Positions 16,725 to 26,843 of a DNA stretch of 64,000 nucleotides are shown in pieces. The stretch lies in NCBI GenBank assembly GCA_002238505.1, contig MPMM01000010.1, forward strand, positions 62,001-126,000, given 5' to 3'. Position numbers and translations under genes: made by a program. The stretch's first letter is position 1, and the number at the start of each line of letters is the position of its first letter. The DNA comes from SAR202 cluster bacterium bin22 (GTDB lineage: Bacteria; Chloroflexota; Dehalococcoidia; Lucifugimonadales; UBA3495). The notes below the pieces were generated by a model. That model was given only the letters and a program-made list of their open reading frames with translations, did no database searches and was not told the origin of the DNA.

Positions 16725-19700
16725 TTGTTCAAGATTGGCATTGACGTGGGCGGCACTTTTACCGACTTTGTGGTCGTGGGCGACGGCGGGCAGCCACGGT
16801 TCTTCAAGACCCAGTCCACCCCTGATGACCCTTCCGTGGGGGTGATGGCCGGGCTGGCGGAGGCGGCCGACGGCTACGGGCTGTCTCTGGAAAAATTCCT
16901 GGGTGAGACGGACCTGGTCATCCACGGGTCCACGGTCGCCACCAACACCCTGGTGGAACGGAAGGGGGCCCGGGTGGGTCTGCTTACCACCGACGGTTTT
17001 CGAGACCTGCTGGAGATGCGCGAGGGGCTGAAGGAGGACCGGTACAACCTGCGGATGAAGCCGGTGGAACCGCTGGCGGCCCGCTACCTGAGGGTGGGCG
17101 TGCCGGAACGGGTGCGGGCCAGCGGCGCGGTGGAACAACCCCTGGACGAAGCGGCCCTGGCCGAAGCCCTTGACTACCTGGCCAGGGAGGGGGCCGAAGC
17201 CCTGGCCGTGTGCTTCCTCTTCTCCTACCTGAACCCCGACCACGAACGGCGGGCCGGGGAAATCATCCGGCGCCGCTTCCCAGACACCTATACTTCACTT
17301 TCCCACCAGGTTATTCCCCAAATCAAGGAGTTCGACCGACTCAGCACCACCGTCATCAACTCCTACGTGGGCCCCGTCTTCAGCCGCTACCTGTCCCACC
17401 TGGCGGAGCGGTTCGCGGCCTACCCTCAACTGCGGGACGTGCTGATAATGCAGTCCAACGGCGGGGTGGCCCCCATCGAGGACTCGGGGCGCATGGCCGT
17501 CCGGGCCATCCTGTCCGGCCCTGCCGGAGGGGTCAGCGCCGCCGCCTGGCTGGGGCAAATGCTGAACGAGCCCAGAATTATCGCCTTCGATATGGGCGGC
17601 ACCAGCACCGACATCTCCCTCATCGAGAACGGCGTCCCACACATAACCAACGAGAAGTTCGAGGCTGGCTGGAAGATCGCCGTGCCCATGATTGACATCC
17701 ACACCCTGGGGGCCGGTGGCGGCAGCATCGCACGGGTGGACGACGGGGGGATTCTCCACGTGGGGCCGGACAGCGCCGGGGCCGAACCCGGGCCGGCCTG
17801 CTACGGCAAGGGCGGTGAACGGGCCACGGTCACCGACGCCAGCCTGGCCCTGGGTTACCTGGACGGCGCCAACTTCCTGGGCGGGCGGGCTGCGCTGGAT
17901 GCCGCTGCCGCCCACGAGGCATTGGCGCGGGACGCCGGCAGGCCGCTGGGCTTGTCAGGGGCAGAGGCCGCTTTCGGTGTCTTCAAGGTTGTCTGCACCA
18001 CCATCGCCGAGGGCATTCGCCTTATGTCGGTGCAGCGGGGCGTGGACCCGAGGGAATTCACTATGATGGGATTTGGCGGCGCTTCGGGTCTCCACGCCGC
18101 CGAGGTGGCGCGCCAGTTGCAGGTAAGCGACGTGTACATCCCCGCGTCGGCCCCCGTGCTGTCCGCCTACGGAATGCTGAACACGGACATTAAGTACGAT
18201 TTCTCCCGCTCCTATCCCGTCAGCCTGGACCGGATTGACCTGGACGAACTCCGGTCCATTCTGGGCGAACTGTCCGACCAGGGGCGGGACAAGCTGCTCA
18301 ACCAGGACCTGCCCCCGGAATCGGTGGAAATTGTCTGCTCAGCCGACATGCGGTACCTGGACCAGATTTACGAAGTTACCGTGCCCCTGCCCGATACAAC
18401 GCTGGACGACTCCGATTTCCTGGCCCAACTGACCGCCAACTTCCACCGGCGGTACCAGGAGCTATATTCCTACAACCAGCAAGACCAGGAAGTGCGCCTT
18501 GTCACCCTGCGGGTATCGGCGGTGGGACGACTGCCCCGGATAGCCCAGCTGGACCGGACCGGCGGCGAAATGGCGGCCCAGCCCACCGGCTCGCGCCAGG
18601 TCTTTATGAGACAGTGGCGGGAGGCCCCCACCTACTCCGCCGAGGCTCTCCCCGCGGGCACGGAAATACCAGGGCCCGCCATCCTGGAATCGGACTTCAC
18701 CACCATCCTGGTGTGGCCCGGCGACTCCGCCGCCGTTGATTCCATGGGCGGCATACGGCTGCGCGTGAACCTGGACGCCGCGTCGCATTCAGGAGATGCA
18801 GGCTCCTCCTCAGACGCCGTTGATGGCGAAGGGCCCGCCTATGACGACCCAATAACCCTGGCGGTGGTGGAACCCCGGCTGGAGTCCATTGCCCGGGAGA
18901 TGACCGAAGCCATGCTGAGAACGGCCATGTCCCAGATTCTCAATTCCAGCCGCGACTTCTCGACGGCGATTCTGGACGGCGACTGCCAGTTGGTAGCCCA
19001 GGGCGAGGGCATACCGGTGCACATCAGCGCCCTGCCAGTGGCGGGAGCCGCCGTCCGCGACTACTTTGGCGACGACATTGCCGACGGCGACCTGTTCATC
19101 CTCAACGACCCCTACTTCGGGGGCAGCCACCTGCCGGACATCACCATCATCCGCCCCATTTTCCACCAGGGCCGGCTGCTGTTCTACGGGGTTAACCGGG
19201 CCCACCACAACGATGTGGGCGGCGGCACCCACGGCGGTTACAACCCCGGCGCCAACGAAATCTTCCAGGAAGGCCTGCGCATCCCTCCACTGAAACTCTA
19301 CGACCGGGGACAGCCTCGAGAGGACCTGCTGCAAATGCTGGCGGCCAACGTCCGCCAGTCGGAGAACTTCCTGGGCGACCTGAACGCCCAGATCGGTTCG
19401 GTTATGCTGGCCGCCCAGCGAATCCAGTCCCTGCTGGAGGACTATGGCGCCGACCGGTTGATGGCCGTGGTGGCCAATATCCTGGCGGCCACCGAGCGGC
19501 AGGTGCGGCAGTTCATCGCCGGATGGCCCGATGGGGTGTATTACGGCGAGTCACTGGTGGACGATGACGGTTTCAGCAGCAAGCTCGTGCCCATCCGCGC
19601 CAGGGTAACCATAGCCGGCGACGGGATGACCATTGACCTGGGCGAGTCCAGTCCCCAGGTGGAGGGGTTCATCAACAGCGCCTACGCCAACACTCGCTCC

Positions 19701-20477
19701 CTGGCCCACGCCGCCATAATGTACCTGGCTCCCCTGGACGTGGCACGCAACGAGGGTTCCATGCGGCCAGTCCAGATAATCGCGCCCAGGGGCCTGGTGG
19801 TAAATGCCAACCCTCCCGCGCCGGTGTGCATGAGCACCAACCACTGCGCCGAGGAGGTGGTTGAGGCGGTGTTCAAGGCCCTGGCGCCCGCCATACCTGG
19901 TGCCGTTTCCGCAGGCTTTTCCCGCCGCCTGCGTTACGCGATCACCGGCATCGACCCCAGGTCCGGGCGCAGGTTCATCTGGCACTTCTTCCTTGCCCGG
20001 GGCGGCGGTGGCGCTTCCGAAGGCTTCGACGGGTGGCCCAATGTGGGCGAAATCAACGTGGCCGGGGGGATACGGTCTCCCAGCATTGAAGTAACGGAGG
20101 AAAGGTTCCCCTTCTTCATCCTGCGGCACGAACTGCGGCCGGATTCCGGGGGCGTGGGCCGGTGGCGGGGCGGCCTGGGAGCGGTGTGCGATCTGATTTA
20201 CGAGGGCGATGGGCCCGCCCTGCTCAACACCGCCGGCGACGGCATCGTGGTGCCGCCCTTTGGTCTGTTTGGCGGCGACGACGGTCTGCCCCACCATTAC
20301 AAGATTGTTTCCGCCGACAGAGACCGGGTTCTCGGCTCCAAGGAAGTGGGGGTATTGGTGAATCCCGGCGACCACATTGTCTGCCTCTCCTCGGGAGGCG
20401 GGGGCTACGGCCGTCCTGAAGAGCGGGACGCTGAATCGGTCAAGCGGGACACAAAAAACGGTTACGTGGCAGGCTAA
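16725..20477 (+). CDS. Fused hydantoinase/oxoprolinase (HyuA-HyuB)
   Basis: A 1250-residue ATP-dependent cyclic-amide or related hydrolase/carboxylase-type enzyme. The N-terminal half is HyuA: GIDVGGTFTDF at residues 5-15 and a second actin-like phosphate loop, DMGGTSTDISL, at about 289. The C-terminal half is HyuB, starting near residue 705 with ITLAVVEPRLESIAREM. In most bacteria these are separate subunits; the single chain resembles eukaryotic-type 5-oxoprolinase. It starts at TTG 16725 with AGGAGG seven nt upstream. Candidate substrates are hydantoins, 5-oxoproline, N-methylhydantoin or acetone-like compounds; sequence alone does not decide. Confidence 0.9.
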   Translation: MFKIGIDVGGTFTDFVVVGDGGQPRFFKTQSTPDDPSVGVMAGLAEAADGYGLSLEKFLGETDLVIHGSTVATNTLVERKGARVGLLTTDGFRDLLEMREGLKEDRYNLRMKPVEPLAARYLRVGVPERVRASGAVEQPLDEAALAEALDYLAREGAEALAVCFLFSYLNPDHERRAGEIIRRRFPDTYTSLSHQVIPQIKEFDRLSTTVINSYVGPVFSRYLSHLAERFAAYPQLRDVLIMQSNGGVAPIEDSGRMAVRAILSGPAGGVSAAAWLGQMLNEPRIIAFDMGGTSTDISLIENGVPHITNEKFEAGWKIAVPMIDIHTLGAGGGSIARVDDGGILHVGPDSAGAEPGPACYGKGGERATVTDASLALGYLDGANFLGGRAALDAAAAHEALARDAGRPLGLSGAEAAFGVFKVVCTTIAEGIRLMSVQRGVDPREFTMMGFGGASGLHAAEVARQLQVSDVYIPASAPVLSAYGMLNTDIKYDFSRSYPVSLDRIDLDELRSILGELSDQGRDKLLNQDLPPESVEIVCSADMRYLDQIYEVTVPLPDTTLDDSDFLAQLTANFHRRYQELYSYNQQDQEVRLVTLRVSAVGRLPRIAQLDRTGGEMAAQPTGSRQVFMRQWREAPTYSAEALPAGTEIPGPAILESDFTTILVWPGDSAAVDSMGGIRLRVNLDAASHSGDAGSSSDAVDGEGPAYDDPITLAVVEPRLESIAREMTEAMLRTAMSQILNSSRDFSTAILDGDCQLVAQGEGIPVHISALPVAGAAVRDYFGDDIADGDLFILNDPYFGGSHLPDITIIRPIFHQGRLLFYGVNRAHHNDVGGGTHGGYNPGANEIFQEGLRIPPLKLYDRGQPREDLLQMLAANVRQSENFLGDLNAQIGSVMLAAQRIQSLLEDYGADRLMAVVANILAATERQVRQFIAGWPDGVYYGESLVDDDGFSSKLVPIRARVTIAGDGMTIDLGESSPQVEGFINSAYANTRSLAHAAIMYLAPLDVARNEGSMRPVQIIAPRGLVVNANPPAPVCMSTNHCAEEVVEAVFKALAPAIPGAVSAGFSRRLRYAITGIDPRSGRRFIWHFFLARGGGGASEGFDGWPNVGEINVAGGIRSPSIEVTEERFPFFILRHELRPDSGGVGRWRGGLGAVCDLIYEGDGPALLNTAGDGIVVPPFGLFGGDDGLPHHYKIVSADRDRVLGSKEVGVLVNPGDHIVCLSSGGGGYGRPEERDAESVKRDTKNGYVAG

Positions 20478-20674
20478 CCGACAGCGCCGGCAAAAGTTAT
20501 TCCCTTCACCCTCGCTTTCCGGGGGAAGGGCCGAATACCGGTGTATTTAAGACAACCGGGGTTGGGGCATGGGCCAGTGGCCCTCAGAATGAGGGACAAG
20601 GATAGCGCCGGTAGAAACACTTCCGGTGCCCCAACCGCCGCCGCCGAGAACGAAGATATCGCCTGCTCTTGCCA

Positions 20675-20700
20675 GGCCCCGGAGATTTGACTCCGGGGCC
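20675..20700. terminator. Perfect hairpin, possible terminator
   Basis: Stem GGCCCCGGAG/CTCCGGGGCC (10 bp) with a 6-nt loop, followed by GTATATTTT. It lies about 200 bp after the hydantoinase stop and could end that transcript. Confidence 0.45.
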
Positions 20701-21395
20701 GTATATTTTGGGGGCAGAAGGGTCCTAGCGCAGGTACCCCGGCGGTACCGAGCAGGCCGGCAGCCTGCGCGCCGAGTCCCGGTGCGGACCGAACGCCCGG
20801 AAGGCTTCACGAACGCTCATCATTTCCACAATGCGGGTCCGGCGGACTCGGGCGTAAAGCCCCCCGTGATACATCCATAACGCCTTTCCTAGAGTCACAA
20901 TCAGCCCGGCGGAAGGCGGCGGCCGGTACGATTTGCCGCCGTCCCAATTCGTCCAGCAGAGCCGCTCACCTGGTCCACTTTGTCACCGCCTCTTACGTTC
21001 ACAACCGGCATCCAGTCGCGGGATACATCGGGGACAGGGAAACAGCACGTTTACCCTTCCGTAATTCAAGCCGACCGGCGTCGCACGTCCCCTCAGTTCA
21101 CCAATCCAAATGACCGGCCGCGCCGGCCACTGCGCTTTTCTTCGAGGCCGTTTCCTGGCCTGACGCCGTCCAGCGACCGTCAACCCTCCCGAATTCCCCA
21201 TTTCCGTCCGCAGACTGACATTCACGAATGCTGGGTCGCCAACCATTTGCCGCACATGCAAAGGCGGCCGAATGGTCTTCACCCAGCATTGGCGGAGGGC
21301 TGCCAAGGCTCCGGAGCGATATTGCTGAGGCCAGTCAGGCTACCTGTACGGCAACCTTTTACCCTTTTTATGAATAGCAAATGCCCCTTCAAATA

Positions 21396-21440
21396 ACGGG
21401 GCAAATGCCCTTGAAAAAAAGGGCGTTTGCCAATTGACCG
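21396..21440. promoter_or_regulatory. Hairpin leader element A upstream of a large surface-protein gene
   Basis: Stem GGCAAATGCCC (21400-21410) with GGGCGTTTGCC (21421-21431) around an A-rich loop, followed by AATTGACCG. A direct half-repeat (GCAAATGCCC) precedes it at 21377. The same element, including the AATTGAC tail, occurs at 29100-29142 upstream of the second large repeat protein. A cis-regulatory RNA or protein-binding site is inferred. Confidence 0.5.
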
Positions 21441-21879
21441 TCTCCGAGAAAGTCCTGAACACTGGATGTATTAAGTATCGATAAGCAAGGCGAGGCGTGA
21501 TCTTTGGGAAAGCCTGTAAGACGCGCCGTCCTGCGGTCTGGGACAAGAGACTGGCCTGCAAACATCGGGGAGAAAAGAACCAAAAGAACCAATTGTATGG
21601 GAAAGCGGCGACTTCCAGGCGTACCGGTTGCCCGGAGGTCTCGGGGAATCGGTGAAGTCAATGTCTTCACTGGCCTGGCTTGTTCTTTGCCACCAGGCCT
21701 CTAAATGCACAGTTGTATTGATACCAGGTATGTAGAAGGACGGGCTCACGAAGAGATCTCCACCTGCGTGTAAGCCCCGGGCAGGCTGCCCGACCACTCT
21801 TTGGCCCGTTGCGGGCAAAGGATGGGCCGTCCGCCGGGGCTATTCACCAACATCCACCAATTCTCTTCTGGAGGAAAGC

Positions 21880-24800
21880 ATGAGAAAGGTCCATAGAGCA
21901 CTATTCAAGAATCAACCCTGGGTTGTGGCCGTGCTGGCGCTGTCAGCATTGATTGCGCTGGGCGGGGCGGGGGGTCTGTTTGAACCCCAGCCCGTGGCCG
22001 CCGACGAGGCCAAATTCTACCTGGACTGCCCCACCACCGAGGTATGGGAAGGGGAGAATGTGGATGTCTTCCTGGTGCGGGTGACCAACCACCAGCACAA
22101 CGAAGCCTTTGGCGCCAACTGGCACACAGACGCTGGTACGGCGGATGAGACAGACTTCTTCCACCAGGGCTCCGACTTGGTCATGGGAACCAACTCCGAA
22201 AGCCGGGCCAACCGGGTCAAGCGCGTCTTCCGGACGAGGGACGACGGCGAAGTGGAGGGGAACGAGACTTTTACCGCACGCTTCAGTCCCACCGACAACG
22301 TCGTAAACATGGACAACCCAAACCGGGACGACAGGTGCGAAATCACCATCCTCGATAACGACCCCCACATCAAAGAAGTCGAGGTGACCTCGGAACCGGC
22401 CGTGGAAGACACCTACGGCGTGGGAGAGGTCATAGAGATCTCCGCCACCTTCAACAAGAGGGTGGAGGTGGAGGATGGCGGCAATCCCCGTCTTGGCCTG
22501 CGGGTTGGAGACGACTGGAAGCAGGCGCAATACCTGCGTGGGACAGGGACAACGGTCCTGGTCTTCGGCTACAGGGTAAGGGCCGATGACGTGGACACCG
22601 ACGGCATCAGGATGGGCGGCGGCTACCAGGACAGCAACGGCAGCTGGCACAACTTCCCCGGGTACGAAGCCATCACGCACCTGGGGTCGGACACGGTGGT
22701 TTACCGGGCCTACGATGGCTTCGATGACGATGCGGGCCACAAGGTGGATGGCAGCCTGGCGCCCATCGCCACCAGGGTCGAAATCACCTCCACCCCGGAG
22801 ACCGGCGATACCTACCGCTTTGGGGAGACCGTCGAGGTCTCCATCACATTCAGCGCAGCCATGGACGTGGTCGGGAACCGCTACGTGAACTTCCGCTCGG
22901 GACCTGATGGCGATACCGTCTGGAGGGGCGGGAATTACAGCAGGGGGTCCGGCACCGACACGCTGGTGTTTGCACACGATGTCGTAGCACGTGACCTGGA
23001 CCCCGATGGCATAACCATGGAGGGTACGACATTTGCCGGCATTCGCTTCGGTCCGGACGATGACCCCAGTGGTCTTGGAGGCGACGGGACCATAACCATC
23101 GCGGGCACGGACTCCGAGGTGTATCCGACCTTTGCCGGGCTGACGCAACCCAAGGCTGACCACAAGCTCGACGGCCGGCCCTACCCCAAGGAGATGTCCA
23201 TAACCTCCACGGCCATTTCCGAGACATACACCTACGGGCGGGACGAGAACATCGAGGTCAGCGTTGACTTCGGGCAGCCCGTCACCGCCGGTGATCTCGC
23301 CCATGTGATTCTGGGCCTCGATACAGATCTCAATGAGAAGCTGGCGGAATACGCTTCGGGCAATGGCACCAATGTCCTGGTATTCCGGTACTCAGTCGAT
23401 GAGCGAGACCGCGACGAAGATGGCATCAGCGTTGACCTGCCGGATAACCTGGAAATCACGGCCACCGACAAGGAGGATGTTCCCTACGTCCACAACCCTG
23501 TCGGCGCAATCAATTCTCTGGATGAGGACATTAAGCACAAGGTGGACGGCTCCCTGCTGGATGGGGATGAGACGCCGCCCACGGTCCGGGCCGTCACCTT
23601 TTCCGGCGGCCCAGCCAACAGTGACGACGCATACGTCCTCGGCGAAATGATCGTTGTTCAGGCGTACTTCGACGAGACCGTGGTGGTACAGGGCGAAGCG
23701 CAGATTGATCTGGACATCGGAGGCAAGGTCCGGCAGGCCGTATACCCAAATCCGGCGGTTCCTACCGATCCCGGGGGGCTCACCATAGGCCAAAGGCTCA
23801 GATTCTACTACCAGGTTCAGGAGGGAGACGAAGACGACGATGGAGTCTCAATCATCGCAAGCAGCCTAATGCTTGATGAAGCCACCATTGAGGATGGAGT
23901 CACTATTGCGGATGGAGCCTCCATTGAGGACGAGGCGGGCAACCCTGCCCTCCTGGCCCACCACGGTGTTCCGGACCATCCGGAGCACCTGGTAAGCGCC
24001 CCGGACGACACCGCGCCGACCATTTCGTCCGTGCGCATCGTCAGCGACCCGGGCGACGACGACACCTATGGTGAGGGAGACGTTGTCCTGGCAATTGCTT
24101 TCTTCAGCGAGGACGTCATCGTCACCGGAACGCCGCAACTGGAACTGGACTTCGACGGCACTGCCAAGACGGCAGACTACGTCAGCACCTTTGGAACAGA
24201 GGTAGCGGATCAATCAGAGGTTAAGTTCACCTACACCGTGGCCCTGAACGACAGCGACGCCAACGGCATCGCCATCGGCAACAACGCGCTGACCCTCAAC
24301 GGCGGCACCATCCAGGACGGCTCGGAAAACGAGGCCGACCTGACCCTTAAGTCAATACCATCCCAGTCGGGGCACATGGTGGACGCCTCGGACACCACGC
24401 CGCCCACGGTTTCGTCCATCACCATCACCAGCGACCCCGGTGACGATGACACCTTCGGCCCCGGAGACGACATCGAGGTCACCGTCACCTTCAGCGAGGA
24501 CGTAACTATAACCGGAACGCCCCAGCTGGAGCTGGACTTCGACGGCACGGCCAAGATTGCAGACTACAGCAGGCTAGGCGGGGCGTTCGGTTCAAACAGG
24601 ACGACCCAGTCGAACACTGACATCTACGATTCTACCGTTGTCTTCAGCTACACGGTGGCGCCGGACGAGAGTGACACCGACGGCATCGCCATTGGCGCCG
24701 ACAAGCTGACCCTCAACGGCGGCTCCATCAAGGACGAGGCAGACAACGACGCCACCCTGACCCACGATGCGTTGCCAGCCGACTCCGGACACAAGGTGGA

Positions 24801-25203
24801 TGGTTCGGACACCGTGGCGCCGACCATCTCGTCCATCGCCGTTACCAGCGACCCGGGCGACGATGACACCTACTCCACCGGGGACACCATCCAGGTCACG
24901 GTCACCTTCAGTGAGAACGTAACCGTAACCGGCGAGCCGCAGCTGGAGCTGGAGTTCGCCGACCCCGGCAGCAGCAACCAGCAGGCCAGCTACAGCAGCA
25001 GCAACAGCGGCGGAGCCCGGGTCGTGTTTGAATACACTGTTGCCGTGGGCGACTCGGCCAGCGACGGCCTGGCGATTGCGGCCAACAAGCTGACCCTGAA
25101 CGGCGGCACCATCCAGGATGCCTCCGGCAATGACGCCGTGTTGACCCACAGCGCCTACGGTCCCGATGCGGACCACTTTGTAAACGGGCACGGCGGTGTT
25201 TAG
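21880..25203 (+). CDS. Large secreted repeat protein (Calx-beta-like plus seven beta-sandwich repeats)
   Basis: A 1107-residue, very acidic exported protein. A signal peptide covers residues 1 to about 41 (ending PVAADEAK). Residues about 45-160 resemble a Calx-beta domain (VWEGENVDVFLVRV, ITILDND). Seven repeats of 130-150 residues then begin near 168, 300, 439, 568, 716, 845 and 983. Each has the pattern (I/V)-x-S-x-P, DxDTY-x-x-G-(D/E), a hydrophobic strand, and HKVDGS-like linkers. The last three are most alike (SDPGDDDT, GTPQLELDFDG). No C-terminal anchor is seen. Adhesion, calcium binding or polysaccharide contact is inferred from fold type. SD and ATG are strong. Confidence 0.8.
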   Translation: MRKVHRALFKNQPWVVAVLALSALIALGGAGGLFEPQPVAADEAKFYLDCPTTEVWEGENVDVFLVRVTNHQHNEAFGANWHTDAGTADETDFFHQGSDLVMGTNSESRANRVKRVFRTRDDGEVEGNETFTARFSPTDNVVNMDNPNRDDRCEITILDNDPHIKEVEVTSEPAVEDTYGVGEVIEISATFNKRVEVEDGGNPRLGLRVGDDWKQAQYLRGTGTTVLVFGYRVRADDVDTDGIRMGGGYQDSNGSWHNFPGYEAITHLGSDTVVYRAYDGFDDDAGHKVDGSLAPIATRVEITSTPETGDTYRFGETVEVSITFSAAMDVVGNRYVNFRSGPDGDTVWRGGNYSRGSGTDTLVFAHDVVARDLDPDGITMEGTTFAGIRFGPDDDPSGLGGDGTITIAGTDSEVYPTFAGLTQPKADHKLDGRPYPKEMSITSTAISETYTYGRDENIEVSVDFGQPVTAGDLAHVILGLDTDLNEKLAEYASGNGTNVLVFRYSVDERDRDEDGISVDLPDNLEITATDKEDVPYVHNPVGAINSLDEDIKHKVDGSLLDGDETPPTVRAVTFSGGPANSDDAYVLGEMIVVQAYFDETVVVQGEAQIDLDIGGKVRQAVYPNPAVPTDPGGLTIGQRLRFYYQVQEGDEDDDGVSIIASSLMLDEATIEDGVTIADGASIEDEAGNPALLAHHGVPDHPEHLVSAPDDTAPTISSVRIVSDPGDDDTYGEGDVVLAIAFFSEDVIVTGTPQLELDFDGTAKTADYVSTFGTEVADQSEVKFTYTVALNDSDANGIAIGNNALTLNGGTIQDGSENEADLTLKSIPSQSGHMVDASDTTPPTVSSITITSDPGDDDTFGPGDDIEVTVTFSEDVTITGTPQLELDFDGTAKIADYSRLGGAFGSNRTTQSNTDIYDSTVVFSYTVAPDESDTDGIAIGADKLTLNGGSIKDEADNDATLTHDALPADSGHKVDGSDTVAPTISSIAVTSDPGDDDTYSTGDTIQVTVTFSENVTVTGEPQLELEFADPGSSNQQASYSSSNSGGARVVFEYTVAVGDSASDGLAIAANKLTLNGGTIQDASGNDAVLTHSAYGPDADHFVNGHGGV

Positions 25204-25250
25204 AGCGTACTGTTACGGGCGTTCAGCAGCGAGAAATTGATCATTTAAGG

Positions 25251-25282
25251 GTCCCCGCAGCAGGAACAACTGTTGCGGGGAC
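25251..25282 (+). terminator. Strong hairpin between surface protein and Cache lipoprotein
   Basis: GTCCCCGCAGCAG and CTGTTGCGGGGAC form a 13-bp stem with one G-U pair and a 6-nt loop. It lies 48 bp after the stop of the surface-protein gene and 26 bp before the next ATG. There is no long U-tract, so it may be a terminator, attenuator or mRNA-stabilising hairpin. Confidence 0.55.
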
Positions 25283-25307
25283 TCAACCTGACCAGGGGGA
25301 GCAGTTA

Positions 25308-26576
25308 ATGAGAGGAAGGAAATTCGTGATTGGCGTCGGGGCAAGCGGGATATTGTTGCTGTCCTTTTTAATGGCGGCCTGCGGGGGCGGGGACACCGAC
25401 GCCGGACTTACCAGGACGGAAGTTGAGGCCATAGTACAAGAGGAGATTGCCTCTGCGCCCGTCGCAGTAACTCCAGGTGAGGTTCAAGGTTTGGTGCAGG
25501 CGTCTCTGGAGCAGGCGGCCAGCGCAGAAGGGGAGCAACTAACTGCAGCCCACGTCCAGGAGATCATTCGGGCAGAGTCGGCAAACTCTCCCCAGCCACA
25601 GCGGGAACTCAGCAGGCAGTACCTGGATGATGCCATAAGCTCGGCCCTGGCTGACTTCCGTCAATCCCAGGAGGGAGTGATATCCCGGGAAGTGGAAGAG
25701 GCTGTTGGAGCGGCTTCGGGAGACGCCCCCAAGTCCGGAGAGGGCATTACTGCTCAACAGGCGGAGTTGATAGCCCGAACGGTGGTTGCTTCCACGCCCA
25801 CCAGGTCATCCCCTGCAGACTACACCAAGTTCTTTGTCAGCGGCGCCATCAGCAGGTATGAGATGGCAGGAAGGGATGCCGCTCTGGAGTACTTCAACAG
25901 CCTGGAGAGCATAGACGGGCAGTGGTACATGATAGTCGTTGACGAGTCGGGCAGCGTCCTCGGGCACTATGACGAGCATCTGCGCGGGCTGGACCTGAAT
26001 GGACCGCTGGGGACCGACGTCAACGGCTACCGGTTTGGACCGGAAATCCTCTCGGCCACCGAGGAGGGCAAGTGGGTTTCCTACGTGTACCGCAACCCCG
26101 AAGCCGGCAACCCCTTCGTGGGAGATCTTGGCCAGCTCCAGCTCAAGAACGCCTGGGTGGTGCGGCATGACGACCTGCTGTTCGTATCCGGCTGGCACAT
26201 AGTCGCCGAGGAGTTCACCAGGGCTCTCGTGCTTTCCGCAGTCGAAAGGTACCAGGCCAAGGGTCTGAACGAGACCATGCGGTACTACAACAGTCCGGAG
26301 AGCATTACAGGGGGACTGGCCGCCACTGTCGCATACTACAACAGCGCCACCAGCCAACAGGGCCAATGGGTGGCGTTTATTACTGAGGAAACAGGTACCA
26401 TCGTAGGCATCCAGAATCCTTCCATGGTGGGCCAGAAACTGACCGACGTATTGGGCATTGAGGCTCTTGATGTGCCGGCGGAGGGCGGGTGGATAACCAA
26501 CGGGGGAAGTATGCGCATCTGGGCCATCTCCCAGGACGGCCTGACCTTCGGCTCGGGCTGGTTTCACAAGGAGTAG
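25308..26576 (+). CDS. Lipoprotein with two Cache-like sensor domains
   Basis: A 422-residue lipoprotein. The lipobox MAAC places the lipidated Cys at residue 25. Residues about 30-160 are helical and contain repeated VEAIVQEEI/VQGLVQASL/VQEIIRAE-like units, probably a coiled stalk. Two domains follow, about 170-300 and 305-422. Both carry the Cache pattern of an amphipathic helix (AxxRYxxxGxxxAxxYFNS-like), a central strand with a Gly-Ser turn (VVDESGSVLGHYD; ITEETGTIVGIQ), and a final aromatic strand. Cache domains bind small ligands outside the cell. It has no kinase or methyl-accepting part, so it may act as a ligand-binding partner, perhaps of the kinase encoded convergently. Confidence 0.75.
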   Translation: MRGRKFVIGVGASGILLLSFLMAACGGGDTDAGLTRTEVEAIVQEEIASAPVAVTPGEVQGLVQASLEQAASAEGEQLTAAHVQEIIRAESANSPQPQRELSRQYLDDAISSALADFRQSQEGVISREVEEAVGAASGDAPKSGEGITAQQAELIARTVVASTPTRSSPADYTKFFVSGAISRYEMAGRDAALEYFNSLESIDGQWYMIVVDESGSVLGHYDEHLRGLDLNGPLGTDVNGYRFGPEILSATEEGKWVSYVYRNPEAGNPFVGDLGQLQLKNAWVVRHDDLLFVSGWHIVAEEFTRALVLSAVERYQAKGLNETMRYYNSPESITGGLAATVAYYNSATSQQGQWVAFITEETGTIVGIQNPSMVGQKLTDVLGIEALDVPAEGGWITNGGSMRIWAISQDGLTFGSGWFHKE

Positions 26577-26790
26577 GGCTGGCGCTGAAATTCAAGAGCG
26601 ACAAGGCAGCATTGCGGTTGCGCCGCCGGGCCCTGGATCCGGGCGCGCTTGCCGCCAGCCCGGCACAGGCTGACATCGGCCGGACTGGGTTTAATTCGTC
26701 AAGAGTAAAGCAGACAGCCGCGAACTCCGATGGTCCGAGGCACCCCACTCGTGTAAGAACAACCGCGCTCCGTCTGAGCGACACACCGCA

Positions 26791-26820
26791 TGGGGGCTGC
26801 GTTGTCAGACGCAGCCCCCA
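26791..26820. terminator. Perfect 12-bp hairpin between convergent genes
   Basis: TGGGGGCTGCGT and ACGCAGCCCCCA with a 6-nt loop. It lies between the convergent lipoprotein and response-regulator genes and can serve both as a bidirectional terminator. Confidence 0.7.
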
Positions 26821-26843
26821 GCGTCAATGAAGCCCGTCCGCCA

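Larger units (their letters stand above)
20478..21879. other. Long intergenic region before the surface-protein island
   Basis: About 1.4 kb without a convincing gene. It contains a perfect hairpin at 20675-20700 and a hairpin leader element at 21396-21440 shared with the other large surface-protein gene. GGAGG just before 21880 is the ribosome binding site of the next gene. Short ORFs lack protein character. Confidence 0.6.

Noticed and set aside
20547-20810. Minus-strand ORF with a Gly-rich segment at 20.6-20.8 kb
   Set aside because: It spans a perfect intergenic hairpin, has no ribosome binding site and no domain; kept as non-coding.
21943-23304. 453-codon antisense ORF opposite the first surface protein
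   Set aside because: It is a shadow of an acidic repeat gene with a signal peptide; the antisense product is Val/Gly/His-rich without motifs.
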